Positions 59,716-64,000 of a stretch of DNA of 64,000 bases are shown here, piece after piece. Within the stretch, counting starts at the first letter, position 1. Each line of letters opens with the position of its first letter. The stretch is from the NCBI RefSeq assembly GCF_001536285.1, contig NZ_FAOZ01000024.1, positions 62,001 to 126,000 of the forward strand, in the 5' to 3' direction. Both the position numbers and the translations under genes were made by a program. Origin of the DNA: Parafrankia irregularis. Its GTDB lineage: Bacteria; Actinomycetota; Actinomycetes; Frankiales; Frankiaceae. The notes under the pieces were generated by a model that was not told the origin of the DNA, did no database searches, and saw only the letters and a program-made list of their open reading frames with translations.

Positions 59716-61563
59716 ATGGACCCGTGGACTTCGGATCCGGTCGAAGACCTTTCAGGGGCAGACACGGGATACGAGTCGGAGAACTCGGCCCACTCGGACG
59801 CGGAGTACGACACGGCGAACGAGTGGCAGCACCGTCCCCCCTCGGACCCAGGGCGCGGGCGGGAGGAGGCAGCCGGCCCGGCCGGGCGCCACGGGCACCA
59901 CGGGCGCCGAAAGCCGTGGAAGTTCATCGCGCTTGTGACGACCGTGGCCGCGGTCCTCGTGGTCGGCGTCACCGCGACCATCGTGGACGTGGTCGTACCA
60001 GGCAGGGAGAGCCATCCCGTCGTCGGGTTCGTGCCGACGGGGGCCTCCCCTGAGCAGGACGGTGAGCAGATCACCACCGCGTTCCTGAGTGCGTGGGCGG
60101 CCGGCAGCCTCGAGCTGGCGGCCAGCTACACCGACAGCCCGCAGGCCGCCGAGGAGGCCTTCGCCGCGTACCGCGAGGGCCTCCATCTCACGACACTGAG
60201 CGGCTCGTCCGCCGGCGCCACCAGGCTGGTCGAAAACGCGACGTCCGAGGCCGCGCAGACGCCGCGGATCAAGGTCGCCATCGCGGTGAACGCCCTGGTC
60301 GCAGCCCCGGCCGGCACCGGGGTGATCAGTGGTACCTGGAGCTACCACTCGTCGCTGGTCGCCTACCAGAAGCCGGACTCGCCGGCGTGGTCCATCGCGT
60401 GGGCACCTGACGTCCTCGCGCCGAACCTCACCGCCGCCACACACCCCGCCGCCGTCCCGCTGGCTCCGACGGCCACGTCCGTCGTCGACTCCAGCGGCAA
60501 CAGCCTCACCTCATACCAGGACGCGGGCCTGAACACGATCGCGGGAATCCTGAAGTCCAGCCCACCCGAGAACCTGGGGCAACCGGGGCTCGCCGTCGAG
60601 ATCCAGTCCGCCGCCGGTACGCCGGTCAGGGGCACCCGGACAGTGATCTCCGCGCCGGTGGCCGGCACCCTGGCCACCACCATCAGCGCCGGGGCGGAGC
60701 AGGCCGCGCGCGGTGCCGTCGCGGAGCATCCGGACAGTTCCCTCGTCGCCATCCAGCCGTCGACCGGCCACATCCTGGCCATCGCCAACAACGCCGGCTA
60801 CAACGACTTCGCACTCACCGCGGCGGTGGCACCAGGCTCGACCGGAAAGATCATCTCTGCGGCGGCGCTGATCAGCCACGGGGTCGTCACCGCGAACACC
60901 CCGGTCGCCTGCCCGGCTGTCTACACGGTGCAGGGCATCAGCTACCACAACGACAAGGGCGAGTCCGAGCCGGCGTCGACGCCTTTCTCCCGCAACTTCG
61001 CCCAGTCCTGCAACAACGCGTTCAGCCAGTGGTGGCAGCAGGAGAGCAACGGCCGTCTCGCCTCGGTCGCCAAGGAGTACTTCGGCCTCAACCAGCCATG
61101 GGACATCGGTCTCGGCAGACCCGCGACCTACTACAACCAGCCGGCGACCGCCAGCGGCTCCGAACTGGCCCAGAACATGTTCGGCCAGGGCCACATCACC
61201 GCGTCTCCGCTCGCGATGGCCTCAGTGGCGGCCACCGTCGCGGACGGGACCTTCAAGCAGCCCATCCTGCTGCCCGGAGCCTCGCAGATCGCCGCGACAC
61301 CCCTGCCCGCCGGCGTCGACTCGCAGCTGAAAACCATGATGCGCGAGGTGGTCGCCGAGGGCACGGCCGCCGGGCTCGGGTTCGGCCCGACCGTCCACGC
61401 CAAGACAGGGACCTCGGACGTCGACAACCAGGAGCAGCCCAACAGCTGGTTCGTGGCCTTCGACCCAGCCCGGGACGTCGCTGTCGCCTGCCTCGTCCTC
61501 AACGCCGGACACGGTGCCCAGTTCGCCGCTCCGGAAGTTCTGCACTTCCTGGCCAGCCTTTAG
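59716..61563 (+). CDS. Penicillin-binding protein with NTF2-like (MecA_N) domain
   Basis: The protein has 615 residues. An acidic/His-rich cytosolic N-terminus (1-68) precedes a single membrane helix (about 70-92). An NTF2-like MecA_N domain (about 105-220) is followed by a transpeptidase domain with SxxK Ser375-Thr-Gly-Lys378 (VAPGSTGKII), SxN Ser431-Cys-Asn433 (SCNNAF) and KTG 563-565 (HAKTGTSD). It is a class B, low-molecular-type D,D-transpeptidase for peptidoglycan crosslinking. A strong promoter is visible. It is not close to division genes, so a secondary cell-wall or beta-lactam-tolerance role is possible. Confidence 0.95.
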   Translation: MDPWTSDPVEDLSGADTGYESENSAHSDAEYDTANEWQHRPPSDPGRGREEAAGPAGRHGHHGRRKPWKFIALVTTVAAVLVVGVTATIVDVVVPGRESHPVVGFVPTGASPEQDGEQITTAFLSAWAAGSLELAASYTDSPQAAEEAFAAYREGLHLTTLSGSSAGATRLVENATSEAAQTPRIKVAIAVNALVAAPAGTGVISGTWSYHSSLVAYQKPDSPAWSIAWAPDVLAPNLTAATHPAAVPLAPTATSVVDSSGNSLTSYQDAGLNTIAGILKSSPPENLGQPGLAVEIQSAAGTPVRGTRTVISAPVAGTLATTISAGAEQAARGAVAEHPDSSLVAIQPSTGHILAIANNAGYNDFALTAAVAPGSTGKIISAAALISHGVVTANTPVACPAVYTVQGISYHNDKGESEPASTPFSRNFAQSCNNAFSQWWQQESNGRLASVAKEYFGLNQPWDIGLGRPATYYNQPATASGSELAQNMFGQGHITASPLAMASVAATVADGTFKQPILLPGASQIAATPLPAGVDSQLKTMMREVVAEGTAAGLGFGPTVHAKTGTSDVDNQEQPNSWFVAFDPARDVAVACLVLNAGHGAQFAAPEVLHFLASL

Positions 61564-61612
61564 GTACTGAGCAAGCGGGCGAGGCGGGTGACCGCGCGGT
61601 GTCGGTGACTGA

Positions 61613-63175
61613 TCAGGAGATCTGAGCGGCCGGGAGCGTTGTTGCAGGGGCGCCGAACCAGCGGGAGAGAGCGTCTCGCAGCGTGAGCGCGGCTGTGTCG
61701 GTGGGCTCGGCGATGGACGCGGCCCAGGCGATGTGGGCGTCCGGGCGGATGAGCAGCGCGTCGGCGGGTCGGTGATCGGTTTTGGCGGTGTGGATATCGA
61801 TGCGATGCTGCCAGTCCTGGGCAGCTGCGCGGAGTTCGGGGCGGTCGGCGAGGTCGAGGAGGAGGGGCCGTGCAGTGGGCGTGAGGTCCGCGATGCTGGT
61901 GGTGCCCTGGTCGGTGTAGAGGGTGAGATTGGGCGCGAAGGTGCCGGTCAGGGCGTGCTGATCGGGGTTGGGCAGCGGGTGGCGGACGTCTGAGCCGGCG
62001 ATCATGGCTGCGATGCGGTGCAGGGGCTGTTCGTCGGCGCACAGTTCCAGGAAGAGGTCCCGGAGGGCGTCGGCGGCTGGGTCCTGGCCTCGGCGCAGTG
62101 CCACCTGTGCCTGGGTCTGGTACATGGCGCGGGCGCCGGCGAAGTGGCGCTCGCCGTGGTAGGTGTCCAGCAGGCCGGTCGGTGCCCAGCCGTGGATGTC
62201 GGCGGCCAGCTTCCAGGCGAGGTTGACCGCGTCGAGCATGCCGACATTGATGCCGATGCCCGTGGCGGGAAACTGGTGAGCCGCGTCGCCGGCCAGCAGG
62301 AAACGTCTGTCGCGGTACCTTTCGGCCTGCCGGGCCTGGAACCCGTAGCGTGACAGCCGGATCACTTCTTTGACGGGAAGGTCCACGCCGAGCACCCGGC
62401 GGATGCTGTCCTGGAACTCGGCCAGGGCCATGGGTGCGTCCCCGTCGAGGTCGGCGGGTTCGTCCTCGGTCGTCTGGACGAGCAGCATCTCCGGGGTGAG
62501 CCACCCGAATCCGAACACGCCGCGGTCTGTCCGGGTGAAGGAGGCCGCACGGACCCGGCCGAATCCGGGGAGGTCGAGGTCGCCGTTGTCGAGACGCGTC
62601 ACGGAATCGGGCAGAGTGACCTGGCCCAGCCGGTTGACTTCTGGATAGGTCGTGCCGGCGAAGTCGATGCCGGCGAGGTCACGCACCCGGCTACGCGGGC
62701 CGTCGCAGCCCACCAGGTACCGGGCGCTCGTCCGGTACAGCCCCTGGGGGCCACGCACGTCCGCGGTCACTGTGGCCTCCTCCTGGCTGATCCCCACGAC
62801 CTCGTGTCCGCGGCGAATGTCAGCGCCGAGTTCGCGAGCGTGCTCGTCGAGCAGGCGTTCGAGTCGCGGTTGCGGGAGATGCACACCCCAGATCGGGGAA
62901 ACCGCCAGGTGCGAGAGGTCCAGGTGCACACCGCCGAACTGGATCCGAGGAGCTGTGTGGATCGGACCGACACTGGCCGCTTCGACCCGTTCCAGCAGGC
63001 CCCGGTAGCGCATCAGCTCCAGGATCTGCCCGCTGAAACCGTTCGCCTTCGGCGTCTCCTGCGGTAGCGGCTGCCGCTCCAGTACCAGCGGCCGGACTCC
63101 GGCCAGGCGTAGCTCGGCGGCCAGCATCAGGCCGGTCGGACCGGCACCCACGATGATCACTTCGGTGTCCGTCAT
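61613..63175 (-). CDS. FAD-dependent aromatic monooxygenase (second RAE-linked enzyme)
   Basis: The protein has 520 residues in the PHBH fold: VIIVGAGPTGLMLAAEL at about 6-22, the DG motif YLVGCDGPRSRVRDLAGI, GD motif RFLLAGDAAHQFPATGIGIN and a C-terminal thioredoxin-like region (IDIHTAKTDHRPADALLIRP, DAHIAWAASI). It is close to the PgaE/RdmE and MhqA-like hydroxylases of polyketides, and only generally similar to the Rox protein at 41933. GGGGAG lies before ATG 63175; the longer frame to 63241 was rejected. The RAE promoter upstream (63285-63320) suggests rifamycin-type inducibility. Confidence 0.9.
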   Translation of the reverse strand: MTDTEVIIVGAGPTGLMLAAELRLAGVRPLVLERQPLPQETPKANGFSGQILELMRYRGLLERVEAASVGPIHTAPRIQFGGVHLDLSHLAVSPIWGVHLPQPRLERLLDEHARELGADIRRGHEVVGISQEEATVTADVRGPQGLYRTSARYLVGCDGPRSRVRDLAGIDFAGTTYPEVNRLGQVTLPDSVTRLDNGDLDLPGFGRVRAASFTRTDRGVFGFGWLTPEMLLVQTTEDEPADLDGDAPMALAEFQDSIRRVLGVDLPVKEVIRLSRYGFQARQAERYRDRRFLLAGDAAHQFPATGIGINVGMLDAVNLAWKLAADIHGWAPTGLLDTYHGERHFAGARAMYQTQAQVALRRGQDPAADALRDLFLELCADEQPLHRIAAMIAGSDVRHPLPNPDQHALTGTFAPNLTLYTDQGTTSIADLTPTARPLLLDLADRPELRAAAQDWQHRIDIHTAKTDHRPADALLIRPDAHIAWAASIAEPTDTAALTLRDALSRWFGAPATTLPAAQIS

Positions 63176-63284
63176 GAGTTGCTCCCCGCGCAGTATTTCG
63201 CCGCGTTCCCGTTCGATCCGGCCATTGACAACAACGCACACATTTCGCGGCTCCTCATTCCGTGGGTTCCTGCCTCGGCCACGG

Positions 63285-63320
63285 ATTCTGCGGCATGAAC
63301 GGGGTCTTGCCGCAAGCCCC
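63285..63320 (-). promoter_or_regulatory. RAE-containing promoter of the second monooxygenase
   Basis: On the minus strand GGGGCTTGCGGCAAGACCC (63320-63302) matches my recalled RAE consensus at 18 of 19 positions. CAGAAT (63290-63285) lies after 11 nt, the same gap as at rox. From 63283 to 63318, 31 of 36 positions are identical to 43435-43470. The -10 box is 109 nt from the start codon. Confidence 0.85.
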
Positions 63321-63653
63321 CCGCTGTGCTATATCTTAGAAATGGAAGGAATAGCTGTCATGCTGTTCCTCGACGTCCAGATGTGGACGGTCAACCCCCG
63401 CGTGGGGTAAAGAGCAGGCGATCCCCTGGATGGTCCCCGGGCGATGCATGCCTTCGGCCTGGCTCCGCCCTGCGGGAGCTCTGCCGGCGATGGTCAGGTG
63501 GAGACGGCGCGGGAAGCCCGAGCACGCCCGCGCCGTCGTGGGCCGCGAGAAACGGTATTTCTCCTCCACCTCGCGCCCGACGGGACGTCCGCTGCCGTGC
63601 AGGTGGAACGTTGGCCGTGTCGGTGAACAGTGGTAGTGAAGCGGCCCTATCGA
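63321..63653. other. 333-bp region without a supported gene
   Basis: Short open frames occur on the plus strand. One, about 63500-63624 (ETVFLLHLAPDGTSAAVQVE), has a beta-strand pattern that may be a decayed gene, but I cannot assign it. TATATC (63333-63338) is unusually AT-rich for this genome. Nothing else is supported. Confidence 0.4.
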
Positions 63654-64000
63654 TCAGGCGCTGACGGCGAGGCCGCTCGCGCGCAGGGCGGCGACTCGAG
63701 CCGCGGGCGCGGTGGCGATCGAGCCGGCTGCATACGGCGGTTGGGGATCGTATTCGACAACGAGCTGGATGGATTCGGCGATGTCGTCGCCCGCCATGCG
63801 TCCAGTCAGGTGCAGGGCGAGATCGATACCGGCCGAGACGCCGGCCGCGGTGGCGTACTTCCCGTCGATGACGACCCGTTCGGCGGTGGCGATGGCGCCG
63901 AACGTCGTTAGGTGATCGAGGCAGATCCAGTGTGAGGTGGCGCGGTGACCGGTGAGCAGGCCCGCGGCGGCCAGAAGGAGCGAGCCGGAGCAGACCGAGG
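63654..64000 (-). CDS. DJ-1/PfpI-family protein, C-terminal part (5' end outside window)
   Basis: The minus strand from the window edge reads SVCSGSLLLAAAGLLTGHRA, with the nucleophile Cys in SVCSGS, then TSHWICLDHLTTFGAIATAE, RVVIDGKYATAAGVSAGIDL, VVEYDPQPPYAAGS and the stop at 63654-63656. It is a GlxA-like class I glutamine-amidotransferase fold. About 114 residues are visible. It may be an isonitrile hydratase, a transcriptional-regulator domain or a glyoxalase III-like protein. The same family left a remnant at 39672. Confidence 0.85.
   Translation of the reverse strand, partial: SVCSGSLLLAAAGLLTGHRATSHWICLDHLTTFGAIATAERVVIDGKYATAAGVSAGIDLALHLTGRMAGDDIAESIQLVVEYDPQPPYAAGSIATAPAARVAALRASGLAVSA

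Overview
This is a GC-rich, gene-dense actinobacterial chromosome segment. The codon use is strongly G/C-ending, GTG starts are common, and the family mix (ECF42 sigma factor, F420-type oxidoreductase, drr-type exporter, DUF4097 proteins, many one-component regulators) suggests a soil or plant-associated actinomycete such as a Frankia relative. That placement is inference; I see no rRNA, tRNA, CRISPR array, prophage or intact transposase.

Layout. 1-6 kb: the end of a winged-helix regulator, an HxlR remnant, an ECF42 sigma/DGPF-protein pair, an SDR, a PaaK-like adenylate-forming enzyme and a PadR operon. 6-16.5 kb: a MerR regulator divergent from a large exported PKD protein, a type-B carboxylesterase, and a histidine kinase/response regulator pair. 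16.5-33 kb: a run of divergent regulator/target pairs (HxlR-SDR, TetR-SnoaL-like, ArsR-F420 oxidoreductase, HxlR-DoxX, GbsR-like-DUF4097, MerR-imine-reductase-like), with a degenerate GGDEF/EAL protein and a Fic protein lacking its catalytic histidine. 33-41 kb: a VapBC module, MarR-questin-oxidase-like pair, a deletion scar between a monooxygenase and a TetR gene, DinB-WYL and HxlR-NmrA pairs. 41-48 kb: a frameshifted secreted protein, a rifampicin monooxygenase (rox) homologue behind a rifamycin-associated element (RAE), a glycosyltransferase, a PIG-L deacetylase and a lipoprotein esterase. 48-64 kb: more MarR/AraC/TetR/LysR pairs, a second VapBC, a drr-like ABC exporter, a penicillin-binding protein, a second flavin monooxygenase behind a second RAE, and the end of a DJ-1/PfpI gene.

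The dominant theme is a mosaic of small, self-regulated modules for redox chemistry, detoxification and export. In about a dozen, an enzyme gene faces its own regulator across a short intergenic region that carries a visible inverted repeat. Several regulators and targets appear to be expressed from leaderless mRNAs (a TANNNT -10 box 6-8 nt before the start codon). Ten or more gene remnants lie between the modules, so this is a region of active gain and loss.

The most notable observation is a pair of near-identical promoters (31 of 36 positions identical) at 43435-43470 and 63283-63318. Each contains an RAE-type palindrome exactly 11 nt from a -10-like box, and each drives a different flavin monooxygenase gene. 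This suggests a two-enzyme, co-regulated rifamycin (or related aromatic) response separated by 20 kb.
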